Below, piece after piece: positions 1 to 5,415 of a stretch of DNA of 13,426 nucleotides. Every line of letters begins with the position of its first letter. Position 1 is the first letter of the stretch. The DNA comes from Gastranaerophilus sp045639085 (GTDB lineage Bacteria > Cyanobacteriota > Vampirovibrionia > Gastranaerophilales > Gastranaerophilaceae): assembly GCA_045639085.1 (NCBI GenBank), contig JAZUCM010000035.1, positions 1 to 13,426 of the forward strand, written 5' to 3'. Both the position numbers and the translations under genes were made by a program. Below the pieces are notes generated by a model. It searched no databases and was not told where the DNA came from. It worked only from the letters and a program-made list of their open reading frames with translations.

Positions 1-57
1 AGGCGCCCCCCCCCCTATTGGACTTTTCATTTTTTTATTGTATTTTGTATAATTCAT
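1..57 (-). CDS. Candidate upstream reading frame through a poly-G tract, 3' end off the window
   Basis: An ATG at 55-57 on the minus strand opens 19 codons (MNYTKYNKKMKSPIGGGAP) that cross the ten-G tract and leave the window still open. The equivalent frame in the complete cassette begins MNYTKYNKRIRSSI, so the four base differences give K/R, M/I, K/R and P/S and no stop. There is no Shine-Dalgarno. The ATG begins seven bases after the predicted -10 box, where transcription would start, so a leaderless message is possible. In the complete cassette a tract of ten G puts this frame in register with the pilin. It could equally be an untranslated leader, so the call is tentative. Confidence 0.3.
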   Translation of the reverse strand, partial: MNYTKYNKKMKSPIGGGAP

Positions 58-63
58 ATTATC

Positions 64-91
64 ATGATACCGTATTTTCTTAATTTGTCAA
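64..91 (-). promoter_or_regulatory. Sigma-70-type promoter of the left prepilin cassette
   Basis: On the minus strand there is a perfect -35 box TTGACA (86-91), a 16-base spacer and a -10 box TATCAT (64-69). The complete cassette keeps the same boxes at the same distance from the downstream ATG. It should drive transcription leftwards out of the window. Confidence 0.6.
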
Positions 92-102
92 GGGGGGAAC
101 GT

Positions 103-292
103 GTTAAAGGGTTTAATGGTTAATAGGTTAAAAGGGGTTAACATAATCAATAATGGTGTAAACGCAGCGGCTCAACATTGTTTATTTCCATAAACCCTTT
201 TAACCATTTAACTTTTTAACCTTTTAACTCGCCGAAGGCTAAAAACTCGTTAAAACGAACAACCTTTTAACTGTTTAACCTTTTAACCCGCC
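103..292. repeat. Inverted arrays of degenerate 8-bp tandem repeats
   Basis: Three clusters of 8-base units are visible. 103-134 reads GTTAAAGG GTTTAATG GTTAATAG GTTAAAAG. 202-225 reads AACCATTT AACTTTTT AACCTTTT, followed by AACTCGCC. 261-292 reads AACCTTTT AACTGTTT AACCTTTT AACCCGCC. The first cluster is in reverse orientation to the other two, so the region forms a large imperfect inverted repeat. The right-hand clusters run into GC-rich hairpin sequence: GCC-GAA-GGC at 231-239, and CTTCGAC (292-298) pairing with GTCGAAG (310-316). No gene is seen here. Similar 8-bp arrays occur at 4478-4506 and 7541-7605. The function is unknown. Confidence 0.75.
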
Positions 293-325
293 TTCGACGC
301 GGTTACCCTGTCGAAGACGAACGAT

Positions 326-1990
326 CTACGCTTCAAACAATTTACGCAATCTACGCGTCAAATCAAGTTCGTCAAGTTCTTCTGTAACACGGTTTAAGTC
401 TATCGCAGCCTGATAATAATTTGCGGCATCATTTATGAACCCCATGGCCTCACTTGCGCGCGCTGCGTTAAAATATGCCAGCGTATAATTTGGGTTTAAA
501 GATATCGCCTCTTCAAAATAATCCAACGCCTCTTCTGCATCCATCAAACCGTCAAGATAAATTATCCCCAAATTGTTATAGGAAAACGAGTTTTCCGGGT
601 TTAACTCAACAGCTTTATGGAAAGATACAAGCGCCTCTTCGACGTAATCCTTTTCCCACAAGGCAACTCCTGCCTTGGAATACCCTCTATAATCCTGCGT
701 ATCCAAAAGAATTGCGTCACAATAAACCTTTATTGCGTTATCCAAATCACTTTGCGCCAAGTACAAATCACCAAGCGCAATAACTAAATCATAGTTCGTC
801 GGGTCAAGAATAATTCCGGCTTGATAAGTCGAAACAGCGGCCTCAAAATTCTCTTTAACATCCGAATAAATCGCACCCAACGCCTGACAAACAATTGACG
901 TCCATTCATTATCAGGGTTTAAGGCAATCGCTTTTTGATAATGCTCGATTGCATCGTCATACAACTCCGCTTTAGCGTAAGCATAAGCCAAGGAATTGTT
1001 ATAGAAAGGGTTCTCCGGCAACAAATCACAAGCCAACTTAAAAGCACCAACAGAATTCAACTTATCTTCTTTGCGCAAATAAAGATGTCCAAGTTCGTAA
1101 TAAATTTGCGCCCTATTTTCCTCATCTATACTCAAAAGTTGCTCGTAGCAATCAATGGCCTCATCCGTAGCTTCAGGATAATACGTTTGCAAAATAGTGG
1201 CCAACTTAACCAGCGGTTCTTTTGCAACAGGATTTGCCTCTAAAACCGTCTTATAGCACTCAACAGCCGTGTCGGTGTCTTTGTTTTTAAGCGCCAAATC
1301 ACCTATCTTTTCGTAAAAAAGTTCGTCATGTTTGGTTTTCATTACCGCTTCACGGTAAAAATTCTGAGCCGTCGGGTACCATTTAAAATGCTCGCAAATT
1401 TTCCCCAAAGTGTCGTAACTCCACACGGAATAATCGTCCACAAGATTTTTATACAGCATGCTCAAAGACGCCTTATCCCAAGCCAGCATGACACTGCCGG
1501 ATAAGAAATAATACAAGAAATTCCAGTAATCACCAAACTTCGCATCTGAAGCCGTAATTTTTTGCAAAATAGCCTGAGAAAGAACAAGGCGCGGACGTGC
1601 AGAAGATAACCTTGAAGCGCGAATCGCCTCTTTAAACTCGGTTTCTGCACCCTCATAATCCTGAGCAATGCGCATAAAAAAGCCAGCATAAAGGTGAGCA
1701 TTCATGTCATCCGGCGCAATAGAAACAGCAACTTTACATTGCTCAATGGCAGTTTCAACACTAATTTGCCCCTGTTCCCACATCAAACTCGCAAGTCGAT
1801 AATAGGTTTCAGGAATCATCGGATCGTATTTAACCGCAGAAATATAGTTGGAAATTGCCTCTTGCAAATCCGAATTGTGTTGACCTAATAAATATTTTTC
1901 GTGGTAATTACGAGCCTTCTCGAGGGATTCCAGCGCCATCTTAGCGCGTTCATCCGACAGTGTGCTATTTACCATAACTTGTTCTACCAT
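326..1990 (-). CDS. Tetratricopeptide-repeat protein, function unknown
   Basis: A 554-residue protein made almost wholly of TPR helical-hairpin repeats, about a dozen. Clear units follow the pattern A-(x)-Y-x-A-(x)-LNP, for example AIEHYQKAIALNP, AVSTYQAGIILDP, ALVSFHKAVELNP and ALDYFEEAISLNP. TPR proteins are protein-interaction scaffolds; the partner is not shown by the sequence. A section near residues 140-195 (KFGDYWNFLYYF) fits the repeat poorly and may be a degenerate or inserted part. No signal peptide or membrane segment is visible, so a cytoplasmic location is likely. I start it at the ATG at 1990 (MVEQVMVN) because GGAG lies six bases upstream; a GTG four codons earlier is possible. 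It is divergent from mnmA and is probably transcribed alone. Confidence 0.9.
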   Translation of the reverse strand: MVEQVMVNSTLSDERAKMALESLEKARNYHEKYLLGQHNSDLQEAISNYISAVKYDPMIPETYYRLASLMWEQGQISVETAIEQCKVAVSIAPDDMNAHLYAGFFMRIAQDYEGAETEFKEAIRASRLSSARPRLVLSQAILQKITASDAKFGDYWNFLYYFLSGSVMLAWDKASLSMLYKNLVDDYSVWSYDTLGKICEHFKWYPTAQNFYREAVMKTKHDELFYEKIGDLALKNKDTDTAVECYKTVLEANPVAKEPLVKLATILQTYYPEATDEAIDCYEQLLSIDEENRAQIYYELGHLYLRKEDKLNSVGAFKLACDLLPENPFYNNSLAYAYAKAELYDDAIEHYQKAIALNPDNEWTSIVCQALGAIYSDVKENFEAAVSTYQAGIILDPTNYDLVIALGDLYLAQSDLDNAIKVYCDAILLDTQDYRGYSKAGVALWEKDYVEEALVSFHKAVELNPENSFSYNNLGIIYLDGLMDAEEALDYFEEAISLNPNYTLAYFNAARASEAMGFINDAANYYQAAIDLNRVTEELDELDLTRRLRKLFEA

Positions 1991-2036
1991 TTCACGCTCC
2001 ACAAAATGTGTTCAATATCCTGAAACGACAATAAAA

Positions 2037-2042
2037 ATTATA
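2037..2042 (-). promoter_or_regulatory. Probable -10 box for the TPR gene
   Basis: The minus strand has TATAAT about 47 bases upstream of the chosen start codon at 1990. No good -35 box is present at the usual spacing (GATTTT at 17 bases), so only the -10 element is called. No convincing promoter for the divergent mnmA was found in the same intergenic stretch. Confidence 0.4.
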
Positions 2043-2102
2043 ACTTTAACAAAACTTTAAAAATCTCCCCCACATGGATGAATTTGTATTAAAATTAATT
2101 CT

Positions 2103-3149
2103 ATGAATAAAAATAAAACAGCAGTAGTTGCACTAAGCGGCGGCCTAGATAGCTCCGTAACCGCACTTCTTTTACAACAACAAGGCTATAACGTAATCGG
2201 ATTAACGGGCAAAATGTTTGACTCACCAGCCAGCGCAACAATTATCGAAAACGCCCAAAAAGTAGCCGAAAAACTCGGCATTGAACATCACGTCTACGAT
2301 GCAAACGAAAAATTTCAAGAAAAAATTGTTGACAATTTCTTAAACTGTTACCGTTGCGGCCAAACCCCAAACCCTTGTATTTTGTGCAACCAATTCATCA
2401 AATGGGGCGTGCTTTTCGACTATGCAATTAACGAACTACATGCCGACGTTTTCGCAACCGGCCACTACGCTAATATCAAGGAAGAAAATGGAGTCTATAA
2501 AATTTATCCGGCAAGTGATGAACACAAGGACCAACTGTATTTTCTTTATCGCCTAGAGCAAAATGTGCTTGCCAAAACACGTTTTCCGCTCTCTAAATAC
2601 CAAAAAAGCGAAGTTCGCGAACTTGCGGAAAAATTCAACCTGCCTACAAAATCGTCAAAAGAAAGCCAAGACATCTGCTTCATCCAAAAGCCGATGACAA
2701 CAAAAAAATATCTTCAAAAACATTTATGCGAGCAAAAAGGCGATTTTATTGAGTTAGAAACCGGCAAAAAACTAGGTGAACACACCGGCCATTTTCAATA
2801 CACCATCGGCCAAAGAAAAGGAATTGGCATTGCGCACCCACATCCACTTTACGTTCTATCAACCGACGCAGAAAAAAATATAGTCTATGTCGGGAAAGAA
2901 GTACTTAGCCACAAACACACAGTTCTGGCCCAATTCATAAACCTAAGTTACCCTATTAAAAAAGCGAATTTTGAAGCTTTAGTCAAAATTCGCTACAATA
3001 TGTCTGCAAAACTGGCTCACATAACAATCAAAGACGGAACAATTACGGCTGAATTTTACGAACCCGTAAACTCCGTTACCCCAGGCCAAAGCCTTGTCAT
3101 GTACGACCCAATCGACGGCCATCTTCTCGGTGGCGGCGTAATAATCTAA
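2103..3149 (+). CDS. mnmA: tRNA-specific 2-thiouridylase MnmA
   Basis: MnmA activates U34 of tRNA-Lys, -Glu and -Gln with ATP and replaces its C2 oxygen by sulfur, in the cytoplasm. The 348 residues are close to the family's usual size of about 360. The N-terminal PP-loop SGGLDSS (residues 12-18) binds ATP. The two catalytic cysteines are C95, in NPCILCN, and C192, in SQDICFI (C102 and C199 in E. coli numbering). TGHYA, QLYFLY and the C-terminal GGGVI are also typical. The position of E. coli Asp99 is Cys92 here, and C82-x2-C85 with C92-x2-C95 makes a four-cysteine cluster. There is no Shine-Dalgarno before the ATG, so initiation is unusual or leaderless. Its TAA overlaps the TAG of the convergent prepilin gene. 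Confidence 0.96.
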   Translation: MNKNKTAVVALSGGLDSSVTALLLQQQGYNVIGLTGKMFDSPASATIIENAQKVAEKLGIEHHVYDANEKFQEKIVDNFLNCYRCGQTPNPCILCNQFIKWGVLFDYAINELHADVFATGHYANIKEENGVYKIYPASDEHKDQLYFLYRLEQNVLAKTRFPLSKYQKSEVRELAEKFNLPTKSSKESQDICFIQKPMTTKKYLQKHLCEQKGDFIELETGKKLGEHTGHFQYTIGQRKGIGIAHPHPLYVLSTDAEKNIVYVGKEVLSHKHTVLAQFINLSYPIKKANFEALVKIRYNMSAKLAHITIKDGTITAEFYEPVNSVTPGQSLVMYDPIDGHLLGGGVII

Positions 3150-4285
3150 CGTTTCACACAAGTATACATGCGGGTTATCGTCTTTTCAAACGTTACTCTA
3201 TGCCCGGTTGCATAACCTTGTACCCAAACAAGTCCCTCTGCGCCCGGAGTCTCAACCGTACTTGACCATTGATCATTATTTATAATTAAATTTCCAATAA
3301 AATATCTATTATAAAATATAGCCGAAAGTTCATCAATATTAGGCAAGCGGCTATCAGCATTATAACCTACACACCCCAGTTTTGCCTCATCAAACGTCAC
3401 GGCAGCATCCGTGTGAACAGAATCCATAACCGGCGCCACAACAACTGGTTCATCCGAATACATAACAGTTACAAAGCCGATATCTTTACGAAAAGTATTT
3501 GGTCCCTTGTTGCCGTTTAAATCGTAAATAAAATTTGCGCACATTAAAGGTTGAGCGTAATCGTAATCAGTACTCCCGGCAACATAATTTTGAACACCTT
3601 GAGAACGAGTCCAACAACGCGGATTATAAAATAATGTGACAGACTCACCACTTTGCGTTTCAAAGGCAGCCGCTTTAGTATCTACATCCAACTGCGGATT
3701 AGCATAAATAACACTTTTACTTTCCGTTTCGTGGATAATTGCTGCTCGAGTAAACAATTTGTTAAACTCACTTAATGTAGTTGGCCAAGTGCTAACAGAT
3801 TCAGCCATATTTGTATATGAAGTCGGGACTCCGCAATCAGCAAGGTGTTCGCTGTCGCAAATGTTGTTTATTTTTAGGACTTTACTCAAACCTTCAGTTA
3901 GGAAAGCCTCAGCTGCCGTGTCTTTTGTGACAGAAACTGAGCCATCTGTGTTCGTGCCTTCATATTCGCCATAACCGTTCAATTGTGGCATCATAGCGAT
4001 TGCTTGGGACATACGTGCGTAAAGCGCTTTTCGTTGTGTGTTCCAAGTTCGTTCGTTAATGTTTGCCATTAGTGATGGCAGAGTAATCGCCGCGACAACG
4101 CCGATAATTGTGAGAGAAAGTAGTATCTCTGCCATGGTGAAACCGCGAAGCGGTTTCGAGGTGACCAAGTGATCAAGTGACCAAGTGATCAAGTCGTTAT
4201 GGGGAATTGACCTATTTGTATGCTCCATAGTTAATGCATTGTTGTAGGTCGGTTTTACTAACCCGACAAAATTTGTTTCTGTCAT
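3146..4285 (-). CDS. Prepilin-like protein with DUF1566/Lcl-like C-terminal domain
   Basis: A 379-residue secreted or surface protein. Residues 1-48 are an unusually long prepilin leader ending KPLRG. FTMAEILLSLTIIG follows, the type IV prepilin signature with Glu at mature position 5 and a hydrophobic helix to about residue 73, so cleavage after G48 by prepilin peptidase is expected. The middle (about 100-290) is variable between family members but keeps MCANFIYDLNGNKGP. The end has SRLPN (R313), QWSS (W340), VWVQ and CVKR, the pattern of DUF1566/Lcl domains, which are thought to have a C-type-lectin-like fold. The start is the ATG after GGAGG with a 5-base spacer. Known members of such families assemble into pili or act as adhesins; binding of a ligand here is inferred. 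The stop overlaps the stop of convergent mnmA, and no terminator is visible between them. Confidence 0.9.
   Translation of the reverse strand: MTETNFVGLVKPTYNNALTMEHTNRSIPHNDLITWSLDHLVTSKPLRGFTMAEILLSLTIIGVVAAITLPSLMANINERTWNTQRKALYARMSQAIAMMPQLNGYGEYEGTNTDGSVSVTKDTAAEAFLTEGLSKVLKINNICDSEHLADCGVPTSYTNMAESVSTWPTTLSEFNKLFTRAAIIHETESKSVIYANPQLDVDTKAAAFETQSGESVTLFYNPRCWTRSQGVQNYVAGSTDYDYAQPLMCANFIYDLNGNKGPNTFRKDIGFVTVMYSDEPVVVAPVMDSVHTDAAVTFDEAKLGCVGYNADSRLPNIDELSAIFYNRYFIGNLIINNDQWSSTVETPGAEGLVWVQGYATGHRVTFEKTITRMYTCVKR
4139..4157. repeat. Perfect hairpin inside the prepilin leader, complete copy
   Basis: GAAACCGCGAAGCGGTTTC is an 8-bp perfect stem with a GAA loop on the plus strand. On the coding strand it specifies KPLRGF, that is, the residues around the prepilin peptidase cut. 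The identical hairpin is at 13300-13318. Confidence 0.85.
4161..4192. repeat. Four 8-bp tandem repeats inside the prepilin leader
   Basis: The plus strand reads GTGACCAA GTGATCAA GTGACCAA GTGATCAA, that is, a 16-bp unit twice. Because 16 is not a multiple of three, the two copies are translated in different frames (LITWS and LDHLV). Gain or loss of one 8-bp unit would shift the frame of the leader. The same array is at 13322-13353. Confidence 0.85.
4248..4267. repeat. REP-like palindrome in the prepilin leader
   Basis: GTCGGTTTTACTAACCCGAC is a 20-base inverted repeat with one mismatch in the stem. The right-edge copy at 13409-13426 restores the pairing (GTCGGGTT with AACCCG before the window ends). 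It encodes VGLVKPT or GLVNPT. From memory it resembles the widespread GTCGGGTT-AACCCGAC palindromes of bacterial genomes; no search was possible. Confidence 0.6.
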
Positions 4286-4427
4286 GTTTACCTCCGTAAT
4301 CTTGCGTTCGCAAGGGTCGGGGGTTTTGGCAAAACATGAGCCGCAATGCCAGATATAATCAGGACTTTGAGGCGCCCCCCCCCCCTATTGAACTTCTTAT
4401 TCTTTTATTGTATTTTGTATAATTCAT
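4286..4427 (-). promoter_or_regulatory. Leader region of the prepilin mRNA with an 11-G tract and a hairpin
   Basis: On the minus strand this region runs from the predicted transcription start to the SD start codon. It holds an 11-G homopolymer (4375-4385), a CCCCC run that could pair with it (4319-4323), a hairpin CTTGC-GAAC-GCAAG (4301-4314) and the strong ribosome site GGAGG (4291-4295), five bases before the ATG. Poly-G tracts of this length are classic sites of slipped-strand mispairing. The left cassette has 10 G at the same place. The tract lies about 48 bases downstream of the -10 box, so it cannot act by changing promoter spacing. Confidence 0.65.
4359..4427 (-). CDS. Candidate 22-codon upstream frame, closed by the 11-G tract
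   Basis: ATG at 4427 reads MNYTKYNKRIRSSIGGGGASKS and stops at TGA. If the tract had 10 G instead of 11, the same frame would run 47 codons without a stop directly into the prepilin ATG at 4285, giving an N-terminally extended protein. With 12 G it would stop at a TAA beside the ribosome site. No Shine-Dalgarno precedes this ATG; it coincides with the predicted transcription start. Translation is unproven. Confidence 0.3.
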   Translation of the reverse strand: MNYTKYNKRIRSSIGGGGASKS

Positions 4428-4433
4428 ATTATC

Positions 4434-4462
4434 ATTATTTACCATGTTCGCGATTTTGTCAA
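4434..4462 (-). promoter_or_regulatory. Sigma-70-type promoter of the prepilin gene
   Basis: On the minus strand, TTGACA (4457-4462), a 17-base spacer and AATAAT (4434-4439). The ATG at 4427 begins seven bases after the -10 box, and the SD-supported pilin start is about 142 bases downstream. The perfect -35 suggests strong constitutive expression, with control exerted elsewhere. Confidence 0.65.
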
Positions 4463-4477
4463 GAGGGGGGAACGAAA

Positions 4478-4506
4478 GTTAATAAGTTATTAACTTTATC
4501 AATTTA
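4478..4506. repeat. Short degenerate 8-bp repeat array upstream of the prepilin promoter
   Basis: GTTAATAA GTTATTAA CTTTATCA ATTTAAC runs into CCCGCC. As in the left cassette, it begins a few bases after the six-G run that precedes the promoter, so the array seems to be part of the cassette. It is more decayed than the arrays at 103-292. Confidence 0.5.
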
Positions 4507-4541
4507 ACCCGCCCTCGGCACGTTAAACCTCGCCGATGACA

Positions 4542-4564
4542 ACAAAAAGCCCCTTTCGGGGCTT
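4542..4564 (-). terminator. Rho-independent terminator of the oxidoreductase operon
   Basis: On the minus strand, AAGCCCC-GAAA-GGGGCTT is followed by TTTGTTG. It starts three bases after the TAA of the ferredoxin subunit gene. The GNRA loop and U-rich tail are typical. Confidence 0.85.
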
Positions 4565-4567
4565 CGA

Positions 4568-4840
4568 TTATTTTCTTTCGATTCTAATCGCGCTATCAGG
4601 ACACGTCAACTCACAAGTCCCGCACGCAATGCAAATCTCAGGATCAGGTTCAACCGCCGGCGTTTGGAACAGCCCTGTCTCTTTTGACCATTTCAAACAA
4701 TCCTTACCCATTTTGTTCATCGGGCATTTTGCCAAGCAAAGTCCGCAACCTTTACAAAGATCCGTGTATACGTAGTAATCAGCTTTGCCTTTTCCTACGC
4801 CTTCAATTTTGTAACCTTTATATTGTTTTTCTTCTGTCAT
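4568..4840 (-). CDS. korD: 2-oxoacid:ferredoxin oxidoreductase, delta (2x[4Fe-4S]) subunit
   Basis: A 90-residue bacterial-type ferredoxin subunit. Two CxxCxxCxxxCP motifs (C29, C32, C35, C39 and C70, C73, C76, C80) bind two [4Fe-4S] clusters that carry electrons from the TPP-bound intermediate to external ferredoxin. Residues 40-68 are an insert between the clusters, common in these subunits. It is the last gene of the operon, 16 bases after the gamma subunit, with AGAGAGG before its ATG and a terminator right after its stop. Substrate specificity (2-oxoglutarate or branched-chain 2-oxoacid) cannot be read from this subunit, so the symbol is by operon analogy. Confidence 0.9.
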   Translation of the reverse strand: MTEEKQYKGYKIEGVGKGKADYYVYTDLCKGCGLCLAKCPMNKMGKDCLKWSKETGLFQTPAVEPDPEICIACGTCELTCPDSAIRIERK

Positions 4841-4856
4841 TTTATAACCTCTCTAA

Positions 4857-5414
4857 CTATACGCTCGCCGTAACCATTTCCATACCCATTTCAAGAGCTT
4901 TGTGATTTAATTCTCTCAATTCAGGTTTTACAGCAAATTTCTTACCTAATGCAAGTTCCATCGCGTTTTTGATATCGTCAAGCTGCAATACATTCGTCGC
5001 AGCCAAAAGAACACCCAACACAATGATGTTAAACACTCTTGCGCTAAGCTTTTCGTTAGCGATACGGTTTGCATCAACACCAATAATCTTTTTGCATTTG
5101 CATTCAGGTTTTTTAGTACAAACTGAAGTGTCATAAACGACGATAGAATTTTCATCAACATATGTGTCACATCTGTCAATCGCTCTATCTGAAAGCATTA
5201 TTACGATGTCACCTTTGGCAAAACGAGGTTCACCGATTTTTTCATCGGCAATCTGACAAAATGCAATAGAAACCCCGCCACGTTGTTCAACGCCAAAGTT
5301 TGGAATATACAAAACTTGTTTGCCAGCCTCATAACCTGCTTCAACAAGAATTTTAGCAATAGACTGAACACCTTGTCCGCCTTCGCCAGCCAATACCATT
5401 TTTGTTCTAGCCAT
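4857..5414 (-). CDS. korC: 2-oxoacid:ferredoxin oxidoreductase, gamma subunit
   Basis: A 185-residue gamma subunit of the pyruvate/ketoisovalerate oxidoreductase catalytic domain family. The start, MVLAGEGGQGVQSIAKIL, is the family signature (GxGGQGV), followed by the conserved NFGVEQRGG and GEPRF stretches. The subunit is part of the CoA-binding, oxidative-decarboxylation complex in the cytoplasm. Its ATG is one base after the TAA of the beta gene, and its ribosome site (GAGGTG) lies inside the end of that gene, so translation is probably coupled. Confidence 0.93.
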   Translation of the reverse strand: MARTKMVLAGEGGQGVQSIAKILVEAGYEAGKQVLYIPNFGVEQRGGVSIAFCQIADEKIGEPRFAKGDIVIMLSDRAIDRCDTYVDENSIVVYDTSVCTKKPECKCKKIIGVDANRIANEKLSARVFNIIVLGVLLAATNVLQLDDIKNAMELALGKKFAVKPELRELNHKALEMGMEMVTASV

Positions 5415-5415
5415 A

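Larger units (their letters stand above)
1..100 (-). repeat. Upstream block of a prepilin cassette (left copy, gene off the window)
   Basis: Positions 1-66 match 4370-4436 almost base for base. Both have GGCGCC running into a poly-C run (10 here at 6-15, 11 in the other copy), then an AT-rich stretch with only four transitions in about 50 bases. Both also have a TGTCAA box (the -35 on the minus strand) followed by six G and AAC. The other copy sits directly upstream of a complete prepilin-like gene on the minus strand, so a related gene very likely begins just left of position 1. The two copies differ between the promoter boxes (70-85 against 4437-4456), which argues that the rest is conserved for a reason or copied in blocks. 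Confidence 0.8.

Noticed and set aside
103..292. CRISPR-like array
   Set aside because: The units are 8 bp, contiguous and degenerate, with no spacers and no cas genes.
2074..2106. Ten-codon upstream frame (MDEFVLKLIL) whose TGA overlaps the ATG of mnmA
   Set aside because: It has no ribosome site and is short enough to arise by chance; nothing in its sequence suggests a regulatory leader peptide.
4133..4135. Start of the prepilin at MAEILL, leaving the hairpin and repeats untranslated
   Set aside because: The peptidase site requires the preceding Gly-Phe-Thr, which is encoded by the hairpin, and GGAGG lies only before the distant ATG at 4285.
4137..4265. Insertion sequence or transposon end
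   Set aside because: There are no terminal inverted repeats, target duplication or transposase; the repeated DNA is within the reading frame.
3146..4285. Diversity-generating retroelement variable region
   Set aside because: The two C-terminal regions do not show near-identity with adenine-only changes, and no reverse transcriptase or template repeat is in the window.
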